Assembly: GCA_008508345.1 (NCBI GenBank)
Contig: QNGE01000113.1
Coordinates: 147,848 to 211,847, forward strand
Direction of reading: 5' to 3'
DNA from: Paragonimus westermani
Taxonomy: Eukaryota > Platyhelminthes > Trematoda > Plagiorchiida > Troglotrematidae
DNA: 64,000 nucleotides
Shown: piece after piece, positions 1-12,600 of the stretch
Position numbering within the stretch: the stretch's first letter is position 1
Layout of the letters: each line of letters starts with the position of its first letter
Made by a program: the position numbers and the translations under genes
Notes under the pieces: model-generated
What the model was told of the DNA's origin: nothing
Databases searched by the model: none
The model's input: the letters and a program-made list of their open reading frames with translations, nothing else

Positions 1-3000
1 TAGATTGCCTGCGATCCAAAGGTAAGTAACATGTTTATTCACCTAATGTAACCTGAGACTTATGCCTGACAAACGCTCAGTACATCTGACAGTGCCTACA
101 TGAAATCAACCGTACGTAACACTGATTACATTCTTTGAATGTCAAGTGACACGTTGTCGTGACCTTGAGGCTGAAACACCTAAACTTAGCTTACCTGATC
201 AAGCAGCACAGGTATACGGTGCACTGAAGTTGGTACATGGGAGAGAACCAAAATGAAAGAAACATCAAACGCGCTTCCGCCGCTCAAACGACGTGCCTTA
301 ATGTAAAATGGAAACATATTTCTCACTTATGTGTTGTGTAATGTCGAAGAGTGGGGGATGCCCCCCGGAGTAGACCACTTTTGGTCGGTCTCGTCAACGG
401 TAGCTTCAAAGGGCTACTGTATTTGAGCGGTTGGATCGAGTGTCAAGAATGACAACGAGCCATTCACCAACTCCGCACTCTTTATGAAGCGACCAACATA
501 GATGAGAAGTGGTTAGAAAACAATTTGGTAAAGCGAAACGGAGGCAATCATTGGTAAGTTAGAAATGACAAGTCACGTTTGTCTACTTGAATAAGAGCTT
601 CATGACACTACTGGTTGAACATGCTACCAGGAGTGACGATTATACGAAAGCCATGAGGTGGGAATTACCGTTCTTTCGTTGAACCATCAGCAGAGGGAGA
701 ACAAGTAGTGAGGGTCGCAAGCACTTTGCTCTGTGGATGTTCCTACCTCTGTTTGCTATAACAAGCAATAGTGACATTCACTGTCTGAACACATGCATCA
801 AGTTCTTAGTCTTACTAGGCTAGATGTATTACGGAGTTCAATAATTTTGGTTACGTGACCGTATGCCAGTGCAGGAGTAGTTGCAACTAGTAGTGCGTTG
901 CTATCAAGGACAGCAGAATGGACCGTGTTTGTTTACGTGACGGAAAATGTCAAAATAAGTGTGACTGTATTAACAAGTTGCAGCCCGCAGAAACTTTTGA
1001 AGCCGGAAATGAAATGATCAGAGAAAACAGAACAAAACAAATGAAACAAACTCTCGGCCAACGATAACGGTTTCACTACAATCGACTACTGACTTACATT
1101 TTCAACTGGTTCACTAGGTTCAAACATAAAACATACCTTGATCACACGGGGATTGGTGAAAATCTCATTCAGTTTGTACAAATGATCCCTCAGTGCCAGG
1201 GCATCGATTACATAGTCACCATCACGTGTAGACAGTTGTACGAGACAAGTGATTCCTAGGTAGGTTCTGTGGCTGTGATGCTAAGGAGGTGAGAGAAGAG
1301 ATTAACTGAACACGAGCAACTGCAGAGATGGAAGTTTGGACGTCACAGAGGACCACATTTAACACAGAGGAAGCAAATAGCTAAGTATCCTTTTAAGCGT
1401 GTCTGATACCGCAGAATTATATTCGTCATGTGAAAAGCGCAGGACGAAACTAGCTCTGAATAAAGCCAGCCAAAACGGATGTAATTAGTAACTGTGGCAT
1501 CGAGTTTCGAATTAGAGGCAATTCCTGGTATCAGCTCATTTATTCTAACAGCCTGCCCCGGTTTATACTGTGAGACAGCCGATACAATCATGGAATTATT
1601 AGTGTTGTGAGTATTCATGGTTGTGTGTAGGTTGAGATATTGCCAGGACGCCCAGACCCAAACAACCGAATGATTAGGGTTCTCAATCGAAGCCTTTGGC
1701 TCAAAAGCCTGTACCGCAAAGCAGCGGGTCGGTGGCAGTGCACCAGAACTGGTACATTTTTCAGAAAAACTGTGCCAACCTTTTTTCAACCCCAAACCTG
1801 GAGAATCCGGTGACTGTGGTTTGTCAGACTTCTGCACATTCGCCTGCCTGGTATGAGTAACTCTGTCGGTATGGTGACCACACCGACGGTTTAGCGCAAT
1901 AAGTCATCGAGATTCGCAAGCCGTCAACAACAAGTCATGTGACAGGGACCGGAATCCTGTCCGTTCTTCGCGCATCTGACTTCCTCTGGGCTTTGTGACC
2001 CAACGTAATGTAAGGGTAGTGAGTAACTTAGACGCAACGGACACTTAACTGATGCCTCTGTAGTTGCCACATAGAATTCGGGTTTCTTATTTGAAAACCA
2101 CAATACCGCTAACAAGCATCAATCACGAGTTACCTCATCAGTTTCTCAGACCGTCTGAAAACAATATTGTTAGTTTTGGTATCACCCTGTCCCCACCACC
2201 CTAGAAAAGAGAACGACAGAGGAGTTCTGGTCTAGGAACCTTGTTACCCTACCAAGGGTTACTTCGGCTTCCGACGGAGGACCGTCTGGAACACAATACT
2301 TGATCATTCGGGTCCCGTCATCTACAAGGTTTGGTCCAGGTCAGCTGGAGTGTTCATCAAAATGTTCAACCAATTCGCCAAATCGCCGCGGTAAGTGAAC
2401 CATTTTATTCACATATGGTCTCACCTACACCGACTCGATAGCCGGCACCACAAACCAAGAAAACTAGCTGTCTGCTATTCCCAGCTGAAAAGGTTCGTTC
2501 CGCCTCTTTTGACTGTTCGATCGAGCGATGCTCACGGTCTTTGCGCAAGATGTAGTTAGCTTGCCTTTACGCCCTTGACGGTTGTCACCATATTCATAGT
2601 TGGGCGGAATCGAATGACGCTTGTTCATAAGGCTTGTCGACCTGACGGAAATCCAGTTCTGTCGCAACTGCAGTTTTTTTTCGGAACATACCTCTTCACA
2701 GCAAATTTCCATAGCCGTTTCCATTTGTTTCCAGTGTTCGTTATCTTCTCCCACATGATTTGAACTGGGCTGTTTGTTCATCAACGACTCCTGAATATTA
2801 CGCATTTACGAGCGCTTGACCTTTGGGTAAATAACGAAACAAAACGGGCACGCATAACTCGAGTCCAGGTGTTTGCTCCAAAAAGCATGAAAGTCTTTAA
2901 CGCAGTAGCGCCACCTGTAACTGGCTGCCCTATGATCGAGCTGTGTCCATGGTTGAGGGGCATATGGAGGATAATAGGCCGACAATCATGGTCAACCGTT

Positions 3001-4869
3001 GGGCGGTCGAAGTTTTCTTAGTTTAAGAGTGCCTCTCTGACCCCTTTCTTCGTCATACAGAAGGTAGCAATGTAACAACTGTGAAAACAGTTCTGCTGTA
3101 TGCCCGTAGGATCGCGACTCAATACTTAGGCACCCCTAGGCGGTCATTAGTGCTTCAGATAACGCTGTGAGTTCACCTGCTTTCTGTTTGATTGTTCCCT
3201 TCTGACCTGTCTGACAAGGTTGCACCTGGAAGGACCGAAGTTTTAGTCAGCAAAGCCCGCTAAATCAAAAAACCACACAAGCCCGACTACCACGTAAATG
3301 TAGCAGTATAGGTCAACACCAACAGGACTGAAATACAATCGATTTTTATACAGGCGCCAAACTGCTTAAATTGCCTTATTTCCGATTTTGCATATGACAA
3401 GTACAAACAAATCGTAAAAGAACGGAATCAAGTGCCAGTAATCACATAGGATGCAAAAACAGACACGCAACAGTTTGTAAAATAAATGCTGAAAAACCGA
3501 TGGCAAGCAACAGTAACAAATTATTTGAATGATTATTTTCGTGTCACACGTTGACATCACTGCCACGAATCAGTTAACATTGACACGAATTCACCAGAGG
3601 TAACTTAAGTATACGAACAGTTAAACCCTTCCGCAGCGAAATCTCTTGCGGACGATATATTCATATCTTTCGCTGTTCAATTTAGTATTCCTGGAGCTTT
3701 CATACGAACGTCGTGGGTCGCACGCTCGGACGTTTATCTATATGAACGTGTTCATCGACGACATCCAGTCTGAATCAACAGCGGATTTAAGAAGGTAGTC
3801 ACCAGTGCAACTGGGCCGCATCCTGTTGAGTTGAAGCATGCTGTTAATCCAACCATCTTCCTTTGTCCCACTTATAAAGCCAAAGGTTGTCAATCGAAAG
3901 CTGTAGGACGCTTAACTTCGGCAATAGCTGAGGCGATCGTAATTCGACTGGGTTATCTACGCCTCTGCACCCGAAGACGGTTTGATAAGGCCTTGCAAAT
4001 GCCATAGCCCACCATTCCCACCATGGCCAACCAACCACGGCATAACTACTTAAAAGCAGTTTTCCTTTGTGGCCAAGATGCGGCTGGCTTCATTTGAACT
4101 TAATGCTTGTTTTGTTGGTCTCGCCTCAGCAACAGTGTTCCCGATAATCCACATGTATTCGCCTTGTTAAATAATCGAAAACAAGCTCGCTCGCCACATT
4201 TAATGATATCGGCTAAGTGTTTCCTGTGTTTCGATCCGTATGAGGAACCACGCCTGCGACTCGAACGTGGAGATGACAAGTTGACTTGATAAGAGACAAC
4301 TGAACAATAAGGTTAACCGTCCAGTTCCAGTTGTAATCCCTATTAAAGCGTATCAACCAAAACAAACACTACCTGGGCCGTACCAACAAGTACTCCGGCT
4401 TGGGCTGCCGTTGGTAACAACAATGACCTATGAAACCACAGAATGATGAATGAACACAAACACGAATGAACAAGAGAGTGAAACAATGAAAGTTCAAAAG
4501 GCTGACTATTTCACGAAGACGAACCCAAAAATGACAGGAACGTATTGCGCCATATGCCAAGGCGTTTTCAATCAGCGATGTTGAGTACCGCACAGCTTCA
4601 ACGCTGGCAGGCATTATGCAGCCTTATCCAACGAAGCGGCCAGTGCTTTCACAATCAGTGTTGGAGTTTTCGTGTGGACACCTTGAGAGTTCTTCCAACT
4701 GTTAACAGCTAGAGTGAACGATGCGTGATGTGGTGGAAGTTCCACAGACATGCACAGTATGTGGTCAAATCTGTGGAAACTGTGCACTTATTACGCAGAT
4801 CAGTCAGGAATAAAAAAATTACCGAATATGGGCCCACGTGCTATATCAGAGCTTATACTTGCTCAAACG
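1..4869. other. Unassigned left flank, no gene recognised
   Basis: No host exon or mobile-element protein could be recognised here. The only long open frame is a 164-codon minus-strand frame at 1343-1837. It has no motif I can name, and its middle part (around KPGQAVRINELIPG) looks more like a decayed repeat than a conserved domain. The other frames are short and overlap each other on both strands, as expected by chance. Homopolymer and simple-repeat content is low. Confidence 0.5.
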
Positions 4870-5410
4870 ACGCAGGCTGACTGGAACAGACGGCGGTGGT
4901 GTGGCAAATGAAGTAGAAGCGCGTAGCTGTAAGGTTGAGACGATGTTCGTTAATCTAAGGCACATATGGCGGCAGAGTAGTATCTCCCTGAAGCTTAAGG
5001 GTCGTGTATATCAGAAAACATTGAGCGTTAACTTTACAGCAACGGAACTTGGCCGACCTGGATAGATGTAAACCGTAAGTAACGAGTTTAGGAAGCGGAT
5101 GTTTGGCACTGATTGTCAAACGGGTTCTTTTGTTCAGTCCTCACGTTTGCACAGGCTTAGATGGTTAGGTCGTGTATTAAGGATGCCAGCTAGTCGTCTT
5201 CCACACCGAGCATCGTTTGATGACACTGCGACCGACTGGTGTAAGGTGCGAGGTGGACAGATAATGACCTGGCGTAGGGAAATGAAGTCGTTCACCAAGG
5301 GGTTGGCCACTGTAGATCGAGTTCGTCTCCCTGGCTGGGGTCATCGCGAATCCAAGAGTCGGTGGCTGGAGACGTTAGTTGAAATGACAGCTAATCGAGC
5401 TCAGTAGCGT
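4870..5410 (+). mobile_element. RTE-type LINE fragment, C-terminal part of the reverse transcriptase protein
   Basis: Two consecutive + frames resemble the tail of RTE-type non-LTR retrotransposon polyproteins of flukes. The first (to 5065) contains VNLRHIWRQSSISLKLKGRV, the stretch that follows the RT palm in this family. The second (5099-5407) contains RLRWLGRVLRMPASRLPHRA, then KVRGGQIMTWRREMKS, RLPGWG and RWLETLVEMTANRAQ, the usual C-terminal sequence of motifs. A stop and a loss of sequence separate the two frames, and the endonuclease and RT core are absent, so this is a 5'-truncated, dead copy. The GT-rich 3' flank (5410-5730) with TTTC and ATG runs may be its 3' tail. The family call rests on remembered family patterns rather than an alignment. 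Confidence 0.8.
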
Positions 5411-5739
5411 GAATGTTGTTGTTGTCTGTGAAGTGAGTGCACTCAGTGACGAGGAGCAGTGGAAGCCGCAAGGAAGCTATCTTGCTGATGACGCATTACT
5501 ATCATTTGCAGCTCGGTTGTTTATTTGCGAGGTGTAGGCACCTTGATATTGAATGTTCGACTATAGTCGTAGCTATTTTTAGTAGGTAGGTCTCCCATCC
5601 CGTTCTTTCTTTTCTTTCTTTCTATACAGGGTTTGTTTTTTCTTCATGGTTGTGTGGCAGTTGAGCATTAGTGTGAACCGCTGATGTATTGCTGTCTATG
5701 ATGATGATGATTGTGAACGGAACAGTGTAGAACTCACAG

Positions 5740-5990
5740 GCGCTTTACGTCGAGATAGGGTATGCAGACGACACTGCTCCAATCTATGAAGGTTTAAGAG
5801 GTGTCCTGAACACCTTAGACAAAGTGCAGACTTCAAGTCGTCAGTTGCGTATGGTAGTTGCACCTTCTAAGTGCAAGCTGTTGACGCAAGGTCGATAAGA
5901 CTCTGTTTTGTGGTGGAGGTAGTCGATAAGTTCATACATCTTGTGAGCTGCATCGAAACTAATAGTCGCCGAAAAGATTTTTTTTAAATC
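5740..5990 (+). mobile_element. RTE-type LINE fragment, RT palm with intact YADD
   Basis: The + frame from 5740 reads ALYVEIGYADDTAPIYEGL, followed by RQLRMVVAPSKCKLLTQ, the catalytic YADD box and the downstream SKCK box of RTE reverse transcriptases. YADD is encoded at 5761-5772. After about 5895 the frame is lost, but a shifted frame reads VVEVVDKFIHLVSCIETN, matching the family segment usually written as V-D-x-F-x-Y-L-G-S-C-I. This palm segment lies downstream of the C-terminal segment at 4.9-5.4 kb, the reverse of the order within one element, so it is a separate insertion or a rearranged copy. It is far too short to be active. Confidence 0.75.
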
Positions 5991-7899
5991 ACGTAAGTTC
6001 GTCGCTTCATCATCATCACAGCAATGATTAGTGGTTCTCACCGATGCCCAACCGCCTAACGCTTAACAACCACAGAGTCCAAGAAAGAACAGCCACAATA
6101 TCCAAATAAAACAGAGGAAAAGTAGTCAAACTGCTGATCAACGCTGTCAAACTTGTGAGTCTAAACAATGCAAAAATCTGATAATTACCTCCAAATCGAC
6201 GGCTACTTCCTTATGAAGGGAAATCTCTTTCAACGCTGCGTCGAGTAGGTCTAGTGTGTCAACGAACTGGTAGCGGGAATCCAACGGTTTAGCGGCAAAG
6301 TGTTTGGAAGTAAGTGGTTCCCAATTATAAATTTCATTACAAAATGCTTCAAGCTCGGCTTGGTAGGGATGTGGACACCTATGTGTTGAATGTTAACGAA
6401 CAACGGAGACGTACTCATTGTTCTCGTCGAGGTTTTTCGGGACGGAATCTGAAAATAGGTGTATTTAGTTTTACCAAGTTACCAGAAAGAGGGACAATCG
6501 CATTCGGTTTGCACGTTAACTTCGGCCGAAAAGGTGACGGTGAATTATCTGGCGGGGTTGTAAACAGCGTTTGAGGACGACGAACCGTGGTTGAGGCCAG
6601 CAATTTCAGTAGACCATCAGGAGTTGAAGTATCGGGGAACGAACTTCCGACCTGGAAATCTAAAATAAAGCACTATCTATCTACTTCGGTTTTTTTTCTC
6701 AGCCATTCCAATGAAGTGTTTTGTCGCTTTTGAACCGCAACTACCAAGTTGTCACCTGAGTTCACCGTTGATTTTCTTCCTGCGTCACCTTCGAAGTCCA
6801 TTGCCATCGACTAGGAGTCAAGGTACATATCGAAGGGTGCCTACTAAGCGCTCCAATAAACGATCATTCGCGTCCACTATAGATGAAAACTTTTCGCGGG
6901 GACTTTTAGAATTAGGGATATCCAGAACGTTGGCTTTAGCATCTAAAATATCAAGTATATTTTGTACACTACGAGAGATGTAAGTAAATGCAACCGTACA
7001 TCGAAAGAATCTTTTTTGATTGTCCGGATGCAACAGCCTTGTACTGTGGGAAGTCATTGTAGTATATATACGCGGGTGTGTTAGCGGCCGGTAGTTCTTG
7101 AGATAATTTCACGGCCTTAGCCACCATGGGTAGTAATCTCTGAAAGGCTGGTTACAAAATACAACGAAGAATTCTACCGGCAAATCTCCCACTTCATCCA
7201 ACTGTTCCGTCATGACGACAAGAAAGCCACGGGCAGCGATAAAGGCCAAACTGCAAAATAGGCGGGGAAAATCATCGGACTGATTGATCGTAGTGTCTGA
7301 TAAATGTTACCGTTGCTGCAATAACTTCTTAAGCAAGCCACTCTTCACGGATACTCCTGATAAAGAAAAACGGCGCGCAGTTCAAAGTTTGAGAGTTTAA
7401 CGTAGCGTGCTGTTGACGTCACTTTCGTTTTCGTTCGTGTATGTCATGTGCATGTCTCACTGCGCCTTTTGATCGGGCTTTTCTTCTGTTATCTCATTAT
7501 ACAGAACTATCGTTGGAACCCCTACTCCTGAGGAACTCTGCCCCCCCCTGTGTCTCCACTTCGCACAAACTGGGTTTACAGGTTTAACGGGTATACGAGG
7601 GCAGAACGTCTGGCTTGTCTGTTACAAGAGCAATTCTCAGCGTGCTGTCAAGAATGCCGGTCGTGGACTGTGATATTTTTGTTTATCGTGAACGGAAAAA
7701 CTACCCTACTGCATGTTCAGGGATTCAGTGACTGATACACCGGTTCAAGGCAGGATCCCAAGGTTCCCGGATCCAGTCGGTTTTCCTTGTTCACTCTCAG
7801 CGGGCATCTGTTGATCTGAAGGGAGATCATTGAAAACAGGGTGTAGCACGCTCTCGGGGATTACAGTGAATACAAAAACAAAGCTTACTTGCACAATGC
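5991..7899. other. Unassigned spacer
   Basis: No coding segment was recognised. Overlapping frames on both strands at 6314-6603 and 6711-7057 have no nameable motif. A T-rich run occurs near 6690. The stretch separates the RTE fragments from the 3' end of the minus-strand LINE that ends near 7.9 kb. Confidence 0.4.
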
Positions 7900-10660
7900 G
7901 ATTTTAGATGAGAATCGAGCGAAGCTTTAAAACGATCCCTAGAAGCACTGCTGACGACATCAGAAAGAAGGCTGCTCTAATAGTTAGGAACCATGTAAGA
8001 AAAGAACTGCTGCTTAAGAAATGTCCGAGGACGGAACTTGAAAAGACTCCTATTATATCCTTACCGGCCGTCACCAGTCGCCATAGTGAAGAACTGTTCT
8101 ACGAGACCTACTCTAAAGGAGAGGTGTGTGGGTATTAAATCACTGTGAATTCTATGAAATTCAAGTAGGTACAGGTCAAAAACTTAAAGTCGAGACTCAT
8201 AAGTAACATTGTTCAGGCCGCTGACCATCTTGGTAGTCGCGCGCTGGACACTAAACCGCTAATTTTTCTTACTTCAGGCCGCTATACACGGCCTGATTCG
8301 CATAATCGAGGGGTGTTCTTATATGAACCCCCTGAAGCCTTCGAAAAGCTTTCTTGTTTATGCAGGAGACAGTGCGCCTAATCTTCTTGGGAGCGAAAAA
8401 TCCCTTCTTTGCCGTCATCTCATTGTGGTACGTGACGGATAAGTTAGACGACAACCAGATGCCCAGATATACTGTACTGAACGCACTAGGAGTCATGACG
8501 ACAGTGCCAGAGTCTCCACCAAGTGGCATGCGCACACGCCTACTGTCATGTAGTGGAAGACTCCAATCGTCTGACCAGCGCTTGGTCGCGTCAAGATCAA
8601 TCTGTAGTGCACTGGGATCAGTGGCATTCCAGATTTTCATGTTGTTGGCGTATAGGAGGATGTTGCTGGAAATATTGTTCGGAAGGTCGTTGATGTAAAT
8701 GAGGAAAAACAAAGAACCTAGCATTAACCCTTAGGAAACACCCGCAGAAATGAAAGAGGGAGACGAAAGGTCTGATCCGGTCTTAGCTCTAAGAGTTCAA
8801 TTATCAAGAAAAGAGGCAATCCAGCGGAGAACCTCTCCTTGAATGCCAGAGCCTTCCAGCTTGTGTTTCAGGGGGCTGTGTGGAACAAGGTCAAAAGCCT
8901 TGACGGAATCGAGGAAGATAACACCTGAGATGAGGCCATTGTCTTTTGCCTCTTTCAAAGTATCCATGAAAATGAGCGTTTGTTATGCACGACTCTTTAG
9001 GAAGTAAGCCATGCTGGGTGGAAGAGAAAGGATGATTCGGTAAGAAGTGGTTGAAGATGGCAGCTTTGATAGGCCCTCCGTTATTTTGCACGGAATGTTA
9101 GTAGGGCTGATTGGCCGATAGCTAGCCGTAGAGTGCCTGTCGTGCGTTCTAAATATAAGTGTAACCGTCACCTCTTTCCGTGCGTTGAGGAGAATGCCAG
9201 TATGGACTGTTGGTTTAAGAAGTTTATATAGAGTTTTTGCAAGACTAGCGGCTGCTTCTGCGAGTATTTTGGAATGGATCTTGTCAGGACGCATTGCGCT
9301 GTATGGATTAACATCGGGCAAAAGAACTTCAATATATAGCACAGATAACTCAGCGGTCGCGAGTGTTTACCTGAAGTTCTGCAGCGGTAGGACAGGATGT
9401 CAGCTTGGGGATGCGACATTGTAAACTGCCGAGTAGTACTCCCTGAACAACTCGGCCATATCTAGAGGGCCAGATGAGGTCTCCCCTTTGGGCAGTCGCA
9501 GAGAAAGAGCTAAGGGCTTGTTTCTTCTTAGCCGTCGCACACGTTTAAATAAGAGGTTTCTGTTCCCGCGGGCTCTGTAGAGGATCCTCTCTTGTACGAT
9601 TTTGGAGTGTTCGCGGATTTCCCACCTACACTGTTTCGGACAATGTGGAACGCGCTTAGGTCCTCTGAATTTCCTGTAAACTTATGCTTTGCGAATAAAT
9701 GGGAATGATTATCGTGAAGACGACGTGTCCAGCGCGAAGGGGATGGCCGATAAGATAAAGTGCACGGTTTGCGTAGTATAAATAAGTCGTCCGCTTTCCG
9801 AATTGCGCATTGAAGCGTACGGTAGTTCTGGTCCACGGAGACCAGGTCAAGAATCAAACCTACGTAGTTTCTCAGGCCGTTTAAACCTGCCTGATTAAGG
9901 TTTCGAACGGTAGACCGTTTTGCTAGTTGATGTAAACAGTGCTAGATAAAATCGAAGGCTAACCGACAGTGATCACCATGTCCAGGTGGCAGCTTGATGA
10001 CCACTCTGTCTACTAAGTGGCTCTCATTAGTGATGACTGAGTCGAACAAGGAGGGAATCTGACCAAAACGCTGCCGCGTTGGGGCGCTCACGTTTGTATC
10101 TACGCCTTCCGCCGTAACAGTGTTGATGGGGAAGTTAAAAATCCGCCTTCACATTCCTCGTGAAAAACCGATGCCCAGTTCACCTTGGGTGCATTAAAAT
10201 CACCCATGGTAAGCAGATGAGTGAAGCGTTGTAGGTCTTGGAATTTTCCAGGCCTACCGGAAGGGTGCCGTCGTCGGAGATGTCCGATGTGGGAGAACGA
10301 TGAATAACCATCACTAGGAGTGAGTCTTGGCCACGCAGTGCTAATGGAAGCAACAGGAAGTCACATTTGTCAGTGGACTGAAAGCCACCGATAACCGTGG
10401 GTGTCAGGAGACACTGCTGACTGAAAATCGCAGAACTCCCCATTCTCCCTCGGGCGGAGTCAGCCAGGTAAACCGAATACCCCGAGACACTCAGTCCACT
10501 GTCACTGATATCACCTGTAAGCCAGGTCTCCGTGAAAGCGAACATGTGGGGTTGGGTGTCACGAGTTACCTGTCTGATTTCCGGTATTCCATTGAACAGA
10601 CTCAGGCAGTTTGTGTGCATGCGTTTGAAAGCTACTTTCTCGCTGAAGTTCGCGAGAAAA
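7900..10660 (-). mobile_element. Non-LTR retrotransposon (CR1/Jockey-like), nearly complete but broken ORF2
   Basis: Reading the minus strand from about 10650 down, the pieces follow the normal order of a LINE ORF2. First is an apurinic endonuclease (10620-10180) with AFTETWLTGDISDSGLSVSG, followed by MGDFNAPKVNW near 10200. Then come RT blocks (9420-8890), then GSLFFLIYINDLP and YANN (8724-8269). Last is the C-terminal stretch RPRTFLKQQFFS, FKASLDSHLKS ending near 7905. The endonuclease E and GDFN signatures are visible and SDH is replaced by GDH. The RT catalytic box is YANN instead of Y/FADD (8641-8652), and several frame changes and stops occur, so the copy is inactive. The 76-codon + frame at 7908-8138 is the antisense shadow of this C-terminus. 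Confidence 0.85.
8269..8724 (-). pseudogene. LINE reverse transcriptase, palm and thumb fragment with dead YANN box
   Basis: This is the longest open piece of the LINE that spans 7.9-10.7 kb (151 codons). It begins at the block normally read as G-S-V-L-G-P-L-L-F and continues through IYINDLP to LLYANNMKIW, then a DLDATKRWSDDWSLPL helix and the LDYANQAVYSGLK block. In active LINE reverse transcriptases the two aspartates of the ADD box hold the catalytic metal ions; here both are Asn (codons at 8641-8646). This frame closes at 8269, and the protein continues out of frame as RATTKMVSGLNNVTYESRL. Confidence 0.8.
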
Positions 10661-11984
10661 GAGAACGGAGGGTGCGAGGAAGAGCTGGGAAAGGAGGCCT
10701 AGAATTTAGGAAGGTGGTAGTGCGGAAGTCGGTCTGTTCTTCTGAGTTATTCCAACGACCATCCTTTGAGTCTGTGGGCGCGACATCATCGCCTGTGCCT
10801 ACGTCAGCGAACCTACAGGGCGTTAAACCAGCAATTTTGGCGCCGCAACCTGTTATCTCTGCGCCCCTGTCAAATTCCCTGCTTGGAGGGTGTTCGGACG
10901 ATTTTACCCACCCTAGGTGAGAATAACAATCTCATTGCGTAGCAGGTCGACGGGCATAAATCCACGTCCATCTCTAATGGGATTAGGAGAAAAAGGTAAC
11001 TAGAACAAGCGGGATTGCGGCCAACGATATCAACCATAACACCAAATTTTTGTAGGCTACTTTGACACCAACGGGTGGTTAGTGCAATGTAACCGGTCTT
11101 GATGGAGCCGGGTAAGGTGAAAAGTGCATGTACATGGACCACCAGTTCCATACTGTATACATATGTATTGGTAATAACACACGTATATGCGCGTCAACAG
11201 ATACGCGTCCCAAATTGTCCGCACCACGCCTAATTTTCGTCTCGGCCGGGGCGATTTATCAAGACGCCCCTTGAATACCTCGAGCGCAGTGGCTCCCACT
11301 GGAAGAGCACTGCAAGTTGAACGGGTTTGGTAAGCAAGGTAGTGCTATCTGAAAAGTAGGCGAATACGCGTTCTGTCTAGCTAAAACTCGTGCTCTCTTA
11401 AGTTGATGGCTTTCGTCAGCTTCGGCGGTTTCGATTTGCGCGGCCCTTTGTTGTTATGATTTCAGAGACGAGGTTTGTGTCTTACCTCATCAGCTGGTGA
11501 GCCAATTAGGAGAAGTCGATCTGTAAACAAGGATAAGTGAAAACCCATAATTCTTTTTGTTGGGCATCGTTGCACAGATCCAAGTGCAGGATGCATGCCT
11601 GTGTGTTCACTTTCGAAACTCGCCTTACCGGAGTGCCAAAGGCTCACGCAGAACATTCCGCTGGAAACTACCCTATTAGTCTACTGAGCACTGCCAAATT
11701 GCCGTTGGTTTTCTTTGCCACTCTCAGCCTGCTAACACTAGGAGAGCGGTTTGCTGAAAGTAATCTCAGAGTCTTTTCTTTGGGGAACAACCTGAAGGGG
11801 TTGCTCACTAGTTCCGCAAATGCTTATACCTTTCTACCGTACGTGCAGGGCTCCCGACTTACTAGCTTTGGGTAGAGGACTGCTGTCTGTCCTTCACTGA
11901 TGCACTACGTCAAATTTGTGCTGTGAGAGTGCGGTTTTCTGAACAACTTAGTGTAGGTTACGCTTTATCAACGTTTGGATACAT
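10661..11984. other. Unassigned spacer, possibly LINE 5' region
   Basis: Short minus-strand frames (11299-10870) lie directly upstream of the LINE endonuclease and could be remains of its 5' UTR or ORF1, but they show no recognisable coiled coil, zinc knuckle or RRM pattern. The + frames at 10546-10920 and 11537-11875 have no family signature. No host exon was recognised. Confidence 0.35.
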
Positions 11985-12600
11985 GAGCAAAGGAACTCAC
12001 TAACAGTCGTCAACAAATAACCGGAACAGTGGAAAGCACAGCGTGGAGCACCATGGAAAACCCGTGAAGGCTTTAAACGTGGCACACAACTCGCGGTCCA
12101 CCCACACAGAATACGCCTTCTCATAAGTAATATTAAGTCGATGTGCACAGATGACTGTCCAGAACAGCGGCTGGTAGCTTGCAAAGTACAGCACGGTGAC
12201 TCATTCAGTTAATGACTTTTTGAAGTTCAAGAAATCAGCACCCACTGCATGGCGCTTGTCTAAAACCGTGACCTATGAACCTCCCACTATCACCGCCTTA
12301 GTAGTGGGCGGAAGTCCTTGTCGGAACCCGTGCAGATGAATCAACAAAAGCTTAGAAGATTGAAGCCGTGTCATTATGCTATCTTCTACCATGCCTTCCA
12401 TTACTTTGGTGGCACATGGAATGGGTGCAACCGGGTGTTGGTTGCTGGCATCGACTTTGTCAATGATATTGTAGAGAGGCGAGACGATGCTGTGCTTTTG
12501 GATATAGGGAGGTCTATCTGCTGCATATTTGGCAAAATAATGCAGAAAATGTGGCAACTCACGCTTCAGCGCGCGAGGCGGACAGTGCGTCATCGAGGCT
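11985..12600 (-). mobile_element. Decayed LINE reverse-transcriptase relic
   Basis: The minus strand at 12593-12273 reads HPVAPIPCATKVMEGMVEDS, then LHGFRQGLPPTTKAV, matching the RT blocks usually seen as Y-R-P-V-S-L-T and Q-H-G-F-R-x-G-R-S. A shifted frame continues with TVLDKRHAVGADFLNFKKSL (the D-F-x-K-A-F block). The frame at 12194-12000 then gives VWVDRELCATFKAFTG and PLFRLFVDDC, matching the S-G-V-P-Q-G-S-V-L-G-P-L-L-F-x-L-F-V-D-D-L stretch. The catalytic YADD box was not found downstream. The pattern of substitutions differs from the LINE at 7.9-10.7 kb, so this is probably a different family or copy. Confidence 0.75.
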
